In this document: one piece after another, positions 8,839 through 17,006 of the stretch
Layout of the letters: the number at the start of each line of letters is the position of its first letter
How positions within the stretch are numbered: position 1 is the first letter of the stretch
NCBI RefSeq assembly: GCF_009755815.1
Contig: NZ_WRPK01000009.1
Coordinates: 273,306-337,305 of the forward strand
Reading direction: 5' to 3'
Length of the DNA stretch: 64,000 nt
Source: Flavisphingomonas formosensis
GTDB taxonomy: Bacteria; Pseudomonadota; Alphaproteobacteria; Sphingomonadales; Sphingomonadaceae
Program-made: the position numbers and the translations under genes
Notes under the pieces: model-generated
What the model was told of the DNA's origin: nothing
The model's input: the letters and a program-made list of their open reading frames with translations, nothing else
Databases searched by the model: none

Positions 8839-10035
8839 GTGAGTTTCGAATATGGTGCAGCGTCGAGTGACAGGGCGCAGGCTATCGCGGCGCGTGTTGA
8901 AGCTTTTATCCGCGAAACCATCATACCTTATGAACACGACCCGCGTCTTGGAGCGCACGGGCCGGCCGATGAGCTGGTCCAGGAACTGCGGGGGAAAGCG
9001 CGAAGCGCCGGCGTGTTGACGCCGCATATCCTGGATGACGGATCCCATCTGTCGCAGAGTGAGACAGCGACGGTCCTTATTCGATCCGGGCTTTCACCCT
9101 TGGGGCCGCTCGCGTGCAACACGATGGCACCCGATGAAGGCAACATGTATCTACTGGGCAAGGTCGGTTCGCCGGAACAGCGGACTCGCTTTCTCGAGCC
9201 AATGGTGTCGGGCGCGGCGCGATCGGCCTTCTTCATGACAGAACCCGCAGAAGAAGGGGGGGCGGGTTCGGATCCTTCGATGATGAAGACGACCTGCCGG
9301 CTGGACGGGAACCATTGGGTCATCAACGGCCGCAAGAAGTTCATCACAGGCGCCGAGGGCGCTAAAGTGGGTATTGTGATGGCGAAGTCGACCGACGGCG
9401 CGTGCATGTTCCTTGTCGATCTTCCCGACCCGGCGATCCGAACAACCCGCATATTGGACACTATAGACAGTTCAATGCCGGGCGGCCACGCCGAGATCGA
9501 TATCGTTGACCTCCGCGTGCCGTCCGATCAGATGCTCGGTGTTTCTGGAGAGGGCTTTAAATATGCGCAGGTGCGCCTTAGCCCCGCACGCCTCTCGCAT
9601 TGCATGCGGTGGTTGGGACTTGCTATCCGTGCCAACGAGATCGCAAGCGATTATGCCTGTCGCCGGCAGGCGTTTGGCAAGGCGCTTGTCGATCATGAGG
9701 GGGTCGGCTTCATGCTCGCGGACAACCTCATTGACCTCAAGCAGTGCGAACTGATCATTGCCTGGTGCGCGGAAGTGCTTGATACCGGCTCACTCGGGAC
9801 TGTCGAGAGCTCCATGGCGAAGGTCGCGGTGTCCGATGCGCTTTTCCGGGTGGCGGATCGCTGCGTCCAGGTGATGGGCGGCAGCGGCGTAAGCCGGGAC
9901 ACGATCGTCGAGCAGGCATTTCGCGAAATACGCGCCTTTCGCATTTATGACGGGCCGACCGAGGTCCACAAATGGTCTCTTGCCAAGAAGATCAAACGCG
10001 ACTGGGTGAATGCACGGGGAAGCGTGGTACAGTGA
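8839..10035 (+). CDS. Acyl-CoA dehydrogenase, ACAD10/11-like
   Basis: 398 aa from GTG 8839, preceded by AGGAAGG eight bases upstream; the frame extends to ATG 8734 but those residues do not resemble the family. N-terminal, middle (FFMTEPAEEG, GRKKFITG) and C-terminal FAD domains are present. In the segment where medium-chain enzymes have the catalytic Glu (YEGT) this protein has YDGPTEVH with Asp371, as in ACAD10/11-type enzymes (DGPDEVH). The stop overlaps the kinase start (GTGA). In ACAD11/Lva systems such a pair converts 4-hydroxyacyl-CoA to 2-enoyl-CoA through a phosphorylated intermediate; that role is inferred here. Confidence 0.9.
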   Translation: MSFEYGAASSDRAQAIAARVEAFIRETIIPYEHDPRLGAHGPADELVQELRGKARSAGVLTPHILDDGSHLSQSETATVLIRSGLSPLGPLACNTMAPDEGNMYLLGKVGSPEQRTRFLEPMVSGAARSAFFMTEPAEEGGAGSDPSMMKTTCRLDGNHWVINGRKKFITGAEGAKVGIVMAKSTDGACMFLVDLPDPAIRTTRILDTIDSSMPGGHAEIDIVDLRVPSDQMLGVSGEGFKYAQVRLSPARLSHCMRWLGLAIRANEIASDYACRRQAFGKALVDHEGVGFMLADNLIDLKQCELIIAWCAEVLDTGSLGTVESSMAKVAVSDALFRVADRCVQVMGGSGVSRDTIVEQAFREIRAFRIYDGPTEVHKWSLAKKIKRDWVNARGSVVQ

Positions 10036-11105
10036 CAGTGCCATCCGAGGCCGGGGCCGCCACAACCGCCGTTCGCGAAGGATACCATCTCGACGCCAAG
10101 GCGCTCGACCGCTGGATGAAAGACCATGTTGAGGACTTCGCCGGCCCCCTGACAATCGAACAATTTCAGGGAGGCCAATCCAACCCTACTTATAAGCTCA
10201 CGACCCCGAAGCGATGCTATGTGCTTCGGCGCAAGCCCCCAGGCCAACTTCTCAAGGGAGCACATGCTGTAGATCGCGAGGCCAAGGTCCTCATGGCTTT
10301 AGGCGAGGCGGGCTTTCCGGTCGCCCGTGTCTACGCACTTTGCACGGATGAGACCGTGATCGGCACCTGGTTCTACGTCATGGCTATGATCGAGGGGCGG
10401 ATCTTCTGGGATGCGACGATGCCGGGCATGTCGCCTGATGCCCGAGCGGCGCACTTTGACGCGATGAACGATACGATCGCTACGCTGCACAGCATTGATT
10501 TCGAGGCCATCGGCCTTGGCGACTATGGCCGAGCGGGCAATTATTTCGAGCGACAGATCGCGCGCTGGTCGAAGCAGTATGTTGAGGACGCTGAAGCTGG
10601 GCGTGATCCCAATATGGACCGTCTCGTCGATTGGTTGCCCCGTAACATCCCGGCCGGCGACGAGACCAGCATCGTCCATGGCGATTTTCGGTGCGACAAC
10701 ATGATCTTTCATCCGACCGAGCCAAGGATATTGGCTGTCCTAGACTGGGAGCTGTCGACATTGGGCCATCCCGGCGCAGACTTCGCTTATCACGCGATGA
10801 TGTTCAGGATGCCGCCACATATAGTAGCCGGACTTGGTGGTGCCGACATCTTTGCTCTCGGCATACCTTCCGAGCATGAATATCTTTCTGCCTACTGCGC
10901 ACGGCGCGGGTTGGCGAGCATGCCGAATTACGACTTCTACATCGCTTTCAACTTTTTCCGGCTGGCAGCAATCTTCCACGGAATCAAGGGCCGGGTTCTC
11001 CGGGGCACTGCGTCGTCAAGCCAGGCGCGCGAGCGGGTTGCTGTCCTTCCCGAACTAATGGCCATCGCCTGGGACCAGGCGAAAAGGGCAGGGGGGAGTG
11101 GTTAG
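10032..11105 (+). CDS. APH-type phosphotransferase, ACAD10/11 kinase or LvaA-like
   Basis: 357 aa from GTG 10032, which overlaps the dehydrogenase stop; a GGGAAG site lies nearby. The kinase signature HGDFRCDN spans residues 216-223 and the metal-binding LDWE has Asp238, so the catalytic machinery is intact. The N-terminal part shows GGQSNPTY and VLRRKPPG, typical of the ACAD10/11 kinase-like family rather than antibiotic kinases. It is expected to phosphorylate the 4-hydroxyl of a hydroxyacyl-CoA. The coupling to an ACAD is the same gene pair that is fused in animals. Confidence 0.88.
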   Translation: MTVPSEAGAATTAVREGYHLDAKALDRWMKDHVEDFAGPLTIEQFQGGQSNPTYKLTTPKRCYVLRRKPPGQLLKGAHAVDREAKVLMALGEAGFPVARVYALCTDETVIGTWFYVMAMIEGRIFWDATMPGMSPDARAAHFDAMNDTIATLHSIDFEAIGLGDYGRAGNYFERQIARWSKQYVEDAEAGRDPNMDRLVDWLPRNIPAGDETSIVHGDFRCDNMIFHPTEPRILAVLDWELSTLGHPGADFAYHAMMFRMPPHIVAGLGGADIFALGIPSEHEYLSAYCARRGLASMPNYDFYIAFNFFRLAAIFHGIKGRVLRGTASSSQARERVAVLPELMAIAWDQAKRAGGSG

Positions 11106-11225
11106 GGAGCTTTGAGCCATAAGGCTGAGGTTATGCCGGGGATGTGATCCACTCGCTGTTTGACTCGCGCGCGCGCGCGTAACCCTTCCGGGGCCCATAC
11201 CAATTTTGTTATCGGAGATGCCTCA

Positions 11226-11903
11226 ATGTCTGAAGCCAGATTATTCCAGGACGTCATTCGCGGCCGCAGGTCGCCGCGCAGCTTCCTGCCCACACCGGTG
11301 CCCCAAGACGTGCTGAAATCGGTGTTCGAGGACGCGCGCAATACCCCTTCCAATTGCAACTACCAACCCTGGATTATCCATATCGCGTCAGGGACATCGC
11401 GCGACAAGCTGAGCGCCGCGTTTCTGGAAGCAGCGGGCCAGCAGAACTTCACCTGGGATTTTCCATTCGACTTCGACAGCTCGTACGGCATATACACCGA
11501 GCGTCGGCAGGCTCAAGGAGCAGGCTATTACGAGGCGGCCGGAGTGCCGCGCGATGCCACTGAGCAACGCAACTTCGCTGTGATGAAGAATCTCCAATTT
11601 TTCGGCGCGCCGCATGTCGCACTGCTCTTCATGGCCCCGGTGTATGAGACAGTTCGAGTCGCCGGTGACGTGGGCATGTACGGTCAATCATTGCTTCTAT
11701 CGCTCGAAGCTCATGGGCTCGGCGGCGTTCCGCAAACGCTTCTGAGCTTCTTTGCTGGGACGGCGCGGGAGGTGCTTGGCATCGATCCGATGTATAAGAT
11801 GCTGTTTGGCATCTCCTTTGGCTATCCAGTGCCCGGCAATCCTGTGAACAACTACCCGCTCGACAAGGCGCCGATCGAAGAGACTGTGACGTTTCACAAT
11901 TGA
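11226..11903 (+). CDS. Nitroreductase-family FMN oxidoreductase
   Basis: 225 aa from ATG 11226 (GGAG upstream); the longer frame from 11160 lacks a site. The FMN-binding start RRSPRSFLPTPVP and the segment NTPSNCNYQPW are typical, as is the C-terminal FGYPVPGNPVNNYPLDKAPIEE. It reduces nitro, quinone or enone groups with NAD(P)H. It is the last plus-strand gene of the block and is followed by a strong terminator. A reduced paralogue is on the opposite strand at 12596-13159. Confidence 0.9.
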   Translation: MSEARLFQDVIRGRRSPRSFLPTPVPQDVLKSVFEDARNTPSNCNYQPWIIHIASGTSRDKLSAAFLEAAGQQNFTWDFPFDFDSSYGIYTERRQAQGAGYYEAAGVPRDATEQRNFAVMKNLQFFGAPHVALLFMAPVYETVRVAGDVGMYGQSLLLSLEAHGLGGVPQTLLSFFAGTAREVLGIDPMYKMLFGISFGYPVPGNPVNNYPLDKAPIEETVTFHN

Positions 11904-11925
11904 CTGGATAGTAAATCGAAGGGTA

Positions 11926-11957
11926 TCCGGCGGCATCGATGCCGCCGGATTCTTCTT
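11926..11957 (+). terminator. Rho-independent terminator after nitroreductase
   Basis: A perfect 24-bp self-complementary stem (TCCGGCGGCAT and its complement, centred on 11937/11938) is followed by TTCTTCTT, 22 bp after the nitroreductase stop. Confidence 0.85.
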
Positions 11958-12102
11958 GGGACAGCCGGTTGACGGCTAGCGCTGAGGCAGTCTAGGCGTG
12001 GTGCGCGCGGTGTGCGCTCGGCATTTCGCTCCTGCTTTTTAGCTGACTCATTTTACAGTAAGCATGACGTTCGAGCCTCACCGATGACCGTCACAGCCCC
12101 GA

Positions 12103-12522
12103 TCAGGCCTTCGGATAATAGGCGTCATACGCTTCCGCCTCGAGCTGCCAGATGAAGGACCGGCTGAGTTTGCCGTCGGCAATCTCGTATACGCACAGGC
12201 GGGGGACGATGAGCTCGGCGTGACCGGCCCGCTTATGCCTTTCCTTCAGCAGGACTGCGACCATTGCGTCGCCAGCCAGCAAAATAATCGGCGTCCCGAC
12301 AATTTCGAGGTTCCCCTCATTCAGCTCCAGAATGCGATGGAGCACCTTTTCGGACTCCGCAGGGCTATTTTGCACGCCGGCGAATTCTGAATTGCCAGCC
12401 GTGTAATTCGATTTTCCTTCTGCAAAGAAGCTCAGCATGCGAGCTAAGCCCTCCGGGCCGCCTTCGCCAAAAGACTGATAATAGTCCGTTACGAGCTTAT
12501 AGTTTTCGCTGGCGGTCGCCAT
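12103..12522 (-). CDS. SnoaL/NTF2-like protein
   Basis: 139 aa, start at 12522 with AAGGAG about six bases upstream. The length and pattern (YKLVTDYYQSFGEGG at the N-terminus, mixed beta strands with IILLAGDAMVAVLL and a C-terminal WQLEAEAYDAYY) fit the NTF2-like alpha+beta barrel used by SnoaL, limonene-epoxide hydrolase and ketosteroid isomerase relatives. The reaction cannot be read from sequence. It is the last gene of the minus-strand group 16428-12103 and so probably acts on an intermediate of that pathway. Confidence 0.7.
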   Translation of the reverse strand: MATASENYKLVTDYYQSFGEGGPEGLARMLSFFAEGKSNYTAGNSEFAGVQNSPAESEKVLHRILELNEGNLEIVGTPIILLAGDAMVAVLLKERHKRAGHAELIVPRLCVYEIADGKLSRSFIWQLEAEAYDAYYPKA

Positions 12523-12595
12523 GATAGTCTCCTTATTTGCCTCATATATCTGCGTTCAGTAGTTGACATCCTGTGCTTGGGATTTCCATTTGCAA

Positions 12596-13159
12596 TCAGT
12601 GGAGAGCCACGCTGAGCACGGGCGATTCGGCATGGGAGGCGGGGTAACCGAACGCAATGCAGGACAGGAATTCCTGCGGGCCATCGATGGCCAGCGCGCT
12701 CCGGATCGTGTCGGTGAAGAGCCTGAGATGGGACTGCGAGACCCCCGACAAGCCGTAGGATCTAAGCAGGCTCAAAAAGGTCCCCGCGTGAATCCCGGCA
12801 TCGACTCCGGCGAGCAACCGTCCCTCACCTGGCTCCATAGACACGAGAAACAGATGCGGGGCGCCAAAAAATCCGAAATAGCGTTGCAAATCCTCACGGT
12901 TCTGCCTGCTACGGCTATGCCCCTGCAAGCCCTCACCAGGCACCTCTGCGATCGAACGCGCCAAGGCCGCTTCTACGAGTGCGCTGCTCAGCCGATCACG
13001 CGCCGCCCCTGACACAATGTAAACCTCCCAGGGGCTCGAGCCCGTGATCGAGGGCCTTTCAGATGCGCTGTCGAGCACGGCACGCAGGATTTCAGCCGGA
13101 ACGGCGCTTGGCAGGAAATCACACATCCACGTCTCGCACTGTACGCTCGGGACAAACAT
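12596..13159 (-). CDS. Reduced nitroreductase-like protein
   Basis: 187 aa against about 225 in the paralogue at 11226. It keeps CDFLPSAVPAEIL (matching RSFLPTPVPQDVL), SPWEVYIVSGAARDRLSSA, FFGAPHLFLVSM, and a C-terminal FGYPASHAESPVLSV. It has lost the N-terminal FMN-contacting arginines and about 35 residues in the middle. It may be a decaying duplicate or a non-flavin derivative. No clear ribosome site precedes 13159, so the start is uncertain; upstream sequence stays open but shows no family resemblance. Confidence 0.62.
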   Translation of the reverse strand: MFVPSVQCETWMCDFLPSAVPAEILRAVLDSASERPSITGSSPWEVYIVSGAARDRLSSALVEAALARSIAEVPGEGLQGHSRSRQNREDLQRYFGFFGAPHLFLVSMEPGEGRLLAGVDAGIHAGTFLSLLRSYGLSGVSQSHLRLFTDTIRSALAIDGPQEFLSCIAFGYPASHAESPVLSVALH

Positions 13160-13260
13160 GTTCGCAAAAGCCCATGCTGTTCTCCAACGCTGAAGCCCGG
13201 AGGCTACGACGAGCCGAGCTTCCGAGACGCAAAATGGCTCTTCGCTGATTGGAGCTTCCC

Positions 13261-13830
13261 CTAAACCCTCTCACGCATTTTCATTGCTGCAGCTCCTGGT
13301 TCCAGCGGCGTCCGCGTCGCAAGTGTAATCCGGTTCATCGTCATATAATAGCCGATGGCGATGATGGCTTCGATAACCTCCTGAGCTGTGAAATGTCGCA
13401 GAGCGCGCTCGAATACCTCGTCCGCTACGTTTCCGCTTTCTATCACCTGCTTCCCGAACCCCAGGAGAGCCTGCTCCGCCTCATCGAATGCCGCAGAGGC
13501 AAGATCTAGCTCCTCAATCGCCTCCAGCATCGCCGAGGTGGCTCCAAGCTTCTCGGCAATGACACGGTGCTGTGACCATACATATTGCGCGCCGTCGAGC
13601 CGCGCAGCGAGCAGAATCAGTAGCTCGCGCCGCAGCCCTGGAAGCGACTGCGTGTTCATGACGGCGTTGCCCAGCATCAGTTGCGGAATGACGCAGGTGC
13701 TCGCGTGCGCTGCCATTGCAATGATATTCATCCGCATGGGAAGCGAGCGCAGCGTGTCTCCCGCAGGTCCCTCCATAGTCTCGACGTCGATCAGTGGAAG
13801 CCGGCTGACGGGATTGCTGTCGATGCTCAT
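13261..13830 (-). CDS. Carboxymuconolactone decarboxylase-like protein without CxxC
   Basis: 189 aa, start at 13830 with AAGGA seven bases upstream. The all-helical core is recognisable (RRELLILLAARLDGAQYVWSQHRVIAEKLG), but the AhpD-type CxxC is replaced by AQYVW, so it belongs to the Cys-less branch with the YxWxxH pattern rather than to peroxidase-type AhpD. Such members occur beside ring-cleavage and side-chain pathways, with unknown chemistry. It is 30 bp downstream of the enoyl-CoA hydratase gene in the same operon. Confidence 0.82.
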   Translation of the reverse strand: MSIDSNPVSRLPLIDVETMEGPAGDTLRSLPMRMNIIAMAAHASTCVIPQLMLGNAVMNTQSLPGLRRELLILLAARLDGAQYVWSQHRVIAEKLGATSAMLEAIEELDLASAAFDEAEQALLGFGKQVIESGNVADEVFERALRHFTAQEVIEAIIAIGYYMTMNRITLATRTPLEPGAAAMKMRERV

Positions 13831-13860
13831 TGGTAGTCCTTCTTCGATGGTAGCCAGAGT

Positions 13861-14721
13861 TCAGACCCGGCCGGCTGTGCGGTAGTCGCCATACTGACCA
13901 TCGCGCTGGTCGAGGGCACCGGTGATGCTTTTGCGAAGCTCGGCCACATAGGCGATGACTTCGGGCGTGAACCACGCCTGAGCCTGGATCTCCGTTCCTG
14001 CGCGCAGCCCCGCCCGAATGCCCATCACTTCCATCTGGCGGTGCAAAGCCCGCTTGTTCATCTGCTGCAGCTGCGCAGGGACCTTCGCGACGCGCTCCGC
14101 TATGTCCAGCACAGCGCCCTCGAGTTGATCGATGGGGAAGGACCGGTTGGCAAAGCCGAACGCGGCGGCCTGCTTGCCGGAGATTGAGTCACCCGTCAGC
14201 ATCATCTCGGCGGCCTGGCGCATGCCCATCAGCCAAGGGAAAACCTGGTTGTCCGGAGGGCTCATGAGCCGTATCGGCGGATAACCGATCTCGGCGTCAT
14301 CCGCGACATAGACGAGGTCGCATGCCGAGGCGAGTTCGCTTCCGCCGGCAAGACAATATCCGTGAACCTGCGCGACGAGCGGCTTGGCCAAGTCCCACAT
14401 CCGGAAGCAGCCTTCCACGACATGGCGACCCCAATAGCCGATCCCAGGCGCGGTGTAGTAAGGAACCGGCCTGTCTCCACTGCCCTCTACAGAACCCTGG
14501 GAGAGGTCATAGCCTGAGGAGAAGCATTTGCCGGCTCCGCGCAGAATGATGACGCGAACATCGTCATCGACATCGGCTCGCTCCAGTATGGAGAACAGCT
14601 CGCGCCGCAACTCATTGCTCATGGCATTCCGCTTTTCAGGACGATTGAGCGTCACCCGCAGGATCGCTTCGCGAGGGTGATCGACCTCCAAATATTCGAA
14701 GCCATTATAATTGTTGCTCAT
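13861..14721 (-). CDS. Enoyl-CoA hydratase/isomerase family protein
   Basis: 286 aa, start 14721 with GAGAGGGA upstream. Crotonase-fold signatures are seen: LNRPEKRNAMS, the oxyanion segment GAGKCFSSGYDLS and HGYCLAGGSELASACD. Glu in GGSELA is at the usual position of a general acid/base residue; the second catalytic Glu of true hydratases is not obvious, so isomerase or hydrolase activity is possible. Acts on a CoA thioester in the cytoplasm. It lies in the minus-strand operon between an SDR and a Cys-less CMD protein. Confidence 0.87.
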   Translation of the reverse strand: MSNNYNGFEYLEVDHPREAILRVTLNRPEKRNAMSNELRRELFSILERADVDDDVRVIILRGAGKCFSSGYDLSQGSVEGSGDRPVPYYTAPGIGYWGRHVVEGCFRMWDLAKPLVAQVHGYCLAGGSELASACDLVYVADDAEIGYPPIRLMSPPDNQVFPWLMGMRQAAEMMLTGDSISGKQAAAFGFANRSFPIDQLEGAVLDIAERVAKVPAQLQQMNKRALHRQMEVMGIRAGLRAGTEIQAQAWFTPEVIAYVAELRKSITGALDQRDGQYGDYRTAGRV

Positions 14722-14830
14722 TTCGTCCCTCTCATGCGCATTTCCACTATTTAAGTATTAGTTGGTCGGGAAGCGTCGCGACCAATGCCGTGCATTTATC
14801 GCTGCCATGTTCGGAATTTTGCCGTGACCG

Positions 14831-15652
14831 CTATTCCCGGCCCACCGCGCCTCGCGAGATGGCAAGATCCAGATGGGCGCCCGCATCCATGATGAGGGTT
14901 TCACCCGTGATCGTCGCAGCATCAGCTGAGCAGAAATAGGCGATGCCGCCTGCGATATCCTCGGGCGTCGGAGCACGCCCGAGCGGCATCGCGTCGATCA
15001 CTTTCTTCAGTGCCGCGGCATAATCGTCCGGAGACATCCGATCTTCGAACCAGCGCGTCGCGACAAAGCCGGGACACACCACGTTGACGCGAATATCCGG
15101 AGCGAGCGCGCGCGCCAGCGTTTTCGTGAGATTGATGAGCGCGCCCTTGGATGCCGAATAGGCCGAGCAGGTGCCACCACCGAACAGTCCAGCGATAGAC
15201 GCGACGTTGACGACGGATCCCCCCCCGATAGCCCGCATTCCAGGCGCCGCAGCACGGATCATCTGATAAGCGCCCGTCACGTTGGTTCGGAAAATGCTTT
15301 CGAAATCCTCGCCGGAGAGCCCGTCAAGCTCGGCATGGGGCACGAACTTGGTGGCCGCCGCGTTGTTGACGAGGATTCCAACACGGCCACCAAGCTCATT
15401 TTCCGCCGCCGTAACCAGATGCCGACAGTCCTCGTCGCTGCCGACATCGCCTGCAACTGCGATCGCGTTCACGCCGAACTCGCGACACGCCGTCGCAGTG
15501 TCTTCCGCTTCATCGCGGCTCACCCGATAGTTTATCGCGACATCGGCCCCGCGCCCGGCGAGCTTCAGCGACGTCGCTCGTCCGATGCCGGTGCCGCCAC
15601 CGGTGACAATCGCGATTTTACCGCGCAGGCTCACCTGATCTACCCCTTGCAT
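14831..15652 (-). CDS. SDR-family oxidoreductase
   Basis: Up to 273 aa. The cofactor motif is TGGGTGIG, the NNAA structural motif is present, and the catalytic YSASK Tyr/Lys pair is intact; the C-terminal DAGAHLD is typical. ATG 15652 lies two bases after the hydratase stop but has no clear ribosome site, whereas the GTG at 15634 is preceded by AAGGGG, so translation may begin there (267 aa). It would oxidise a hydroxyacyl intermediate with NAD(P)+. Second gene of the minus-strand operon. Confidence 0.88.
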   Translation of the reverse strand: MQGVDQVSLRGKIAIVTGGGTGIGRATSLKLAGRGADVAINYRVSRDEAEDTATACREFGVNAIAVAGDVGSDEDCRHLVTAAENELGGRVGILVNNAAATKFVPHAELDGLSGEDFESIFRTNVTGAYQMIRAAAPGMRAIGGGSVVNVASIAGLFGGGTCSAYSASKGALINLTKTLARALAPDIRVNVVCPGFVATRWFEDRMSPDDYAAALKKVIDAMPLGRAPTPEDIAGGIAYFCSADAATITGETLIMDAGAHLDLAISRGAVGRE

Positions 15653-15654
15653 CG

Positions 15655-16428
15655 TCAGTAGTCGAAAACGGCCGAGACGCCACCCAGGCCCTCGAAGTGC
15701 GCGCTGATCGCCGCGTTCGGCTCGGCGGTGAGCAGTGCGGACGGTGAGAGCGTGGCGAGGATCTGACCCTTGCGAATGCCTTGGCGCTCGCGGGCCGTGT
15801 TGGCGCCGACGAAAACCAGAATGAAAGGATCGACAACCGGATGGCCGCCGACGGCCTCTCCGACGATCTTGTCGCCCTCTCTCGCCGCATGCCGCATCTT
15901 GCTGAAGTCGAGCGAGCGCCAGTCGGCAAGTGCCTCACCAACGACGAAGCCGCCGCTCAGGGTATTGTCGGCATAGGCCTCGAACGGGCGATCCGCCATT
16001 TCCTGCATGCTGTTGACGTCGAACCGGAACGCGAGAAACTCGATGGCCGGGACCGCGTCGACGGCCTGCGCCACTTCTTCATAGGAATAGGGTTCGGCCC
16101 GCGGCGGAAGGTCGCGGTTCGCACGGAACACGATCTCGGGCTCCCAGATACGAATGCGCGACATTTCAGGCGTGATGTGATCGCCCGATTTCAGCAGATT
16201 GAAGATCGGAGCGACGAGATTGGGCTGGCCGGCCTTGAATGGGAAATAGAGCTTCCATCCCTGTACGGCCTGCCCGAAGTTCTCGACGAGGCAGTCGAAA
16301 ATCTTCTGCACGTCGAAAAATGACGTCGGTCGGCAGCTTTCGGGAAACCGGACGATCGGACGTTCCGCGGTGCCGCGGTAAAGCGAGATGACCAGATTGG
16401 CGGCCTGAGCGGCGCTGACTGTATCCAT
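15655..16428 (-). CDS. 2-oxopent-4-enoate hydratase / fumarylacetoacetase-like protein
   Basis: 257 aa from ATG 16428 with AAGGA eight bases upstream; the frame extends further but without a site or family likeness. The metal-binding acidic motif is seen in WEPEIVFR, and IEFLAFRF and GGFVVGEAL are typical of the MhpD/hydratase-decarboxylase group (usual length about 260). It would hydrate a 2-oxo-enoate product of meta cleavage or a related enol. First gene of the operon that continues through the SDR, crotonase and CMD-like genes. Confidence 0.85.
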   Translation of the reverse strand: MDTVSAAQAANLVISLYRGTAERPIVRFPESCRPTSFFDVQKIFDCLVENFGQAVQGWKLYFPFKAGQPNLVAPIFNLLKSGDHITPEMSRIRIWEPEIVFRANRDLPPRAEPYSYEEVAQAVDAVPAIEFLAFRFDVNSMQEMADRPFEAYADNTLSGGFVVGEALADWRSLDFSKMRHAAREGDKIVGEAVGGHPVVDPFILVFVGANTARERQGIRKGQILATLSPSALLTAEPNAAISAHFEGLGGVSAVFDY

Positions 16429-17006
16429 GATGAAGTTCCTTCGTATTAAAACGCTGCATGGAAGCACGGCGCCCAGAGGCGTCGATCCTCCCCCCTGTGC
16501 CCGGGACCGCGGATATGTTGGATCGAGATCAGCCGGAGCGCTCTGTGGCGATGCGCTGCCGAAACCGATCATCGGGATCGTGATTTTCGGAGACGGCCCA
16601 CAAGCCCGACGATTGCGATACAAGCGTGTCGAATAATGTCGCGGTCTGTCGGATACCCCCCCTGATCGTGTTGCGCCCGATGTCGAGCGAGTTGCGTTAT
16701 TTTTGGGGCGTCGGGCGCGCTCGACTAGGTCGCATCGCAACATCGGAAATATAACGAGGAGAGCATCGGTGCGGACTTGTTGCCGGCACCGCGCGCCAGT
16801 GTGAGCATCTCTGCGGCGAGTGACCGCAAGTCTCGCGAAGCCAAGAATCTGTTTGGGAACGGCGGCGGAATGAGAGAAGCGAGTGAGCCATGGGAACGGT
16901 CACGAATACGAGGAAGCAGCTTGACCCGATCAGTCCCAATCAGAGAGGGCTCTTAGGCGCAATTGGTCCCGAACGGTCCCAAGATCGGCAACTGCTCTTC
17001 GAAGGA
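16429..17006. other. Gene-poor stretch upstream of the hydratase operon
   Basis: 578 bp without a credible gene. It must hold the promoter of the minus-strand operon starting at 16428, and it contains one copy of a block shared with 39322-39372. The right edge is the end of the IS5 element. Confidence 0.6.
16723..16773 (+). repeat. Shared non-coding block, copy A
   Basis: Aligns without gaps to 39322-39372: both start GACTAG, carry the identical 16-mer CATCGGAAATATAACG, and continue RGGASAGCAT. By my count 37 of the first 46 positions match. The AATATAAC core resembles a -10 region on either strand, and the following GAGGA resembles a ribosome site with no gene behind it. May be a promoter/leader left behind by a duplicated gene, or an operator. 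Confidence 0.6.

Noticed and set aside
10032..11105. Aminoglycoside resistance kinase
   Set aside because: The APH fold is shared, but the sequence and the coupled acyl-CoA dehydrogenase point to the ACAD10/11 or LvaA group.
16697..16939. Minus-strand frame sharing the residues PRYISD with a frame at 39062-39562
   Set aside because: The similarity comes from the shared non-coding DNA block, not from a protein; neither frame has a start signal or family.
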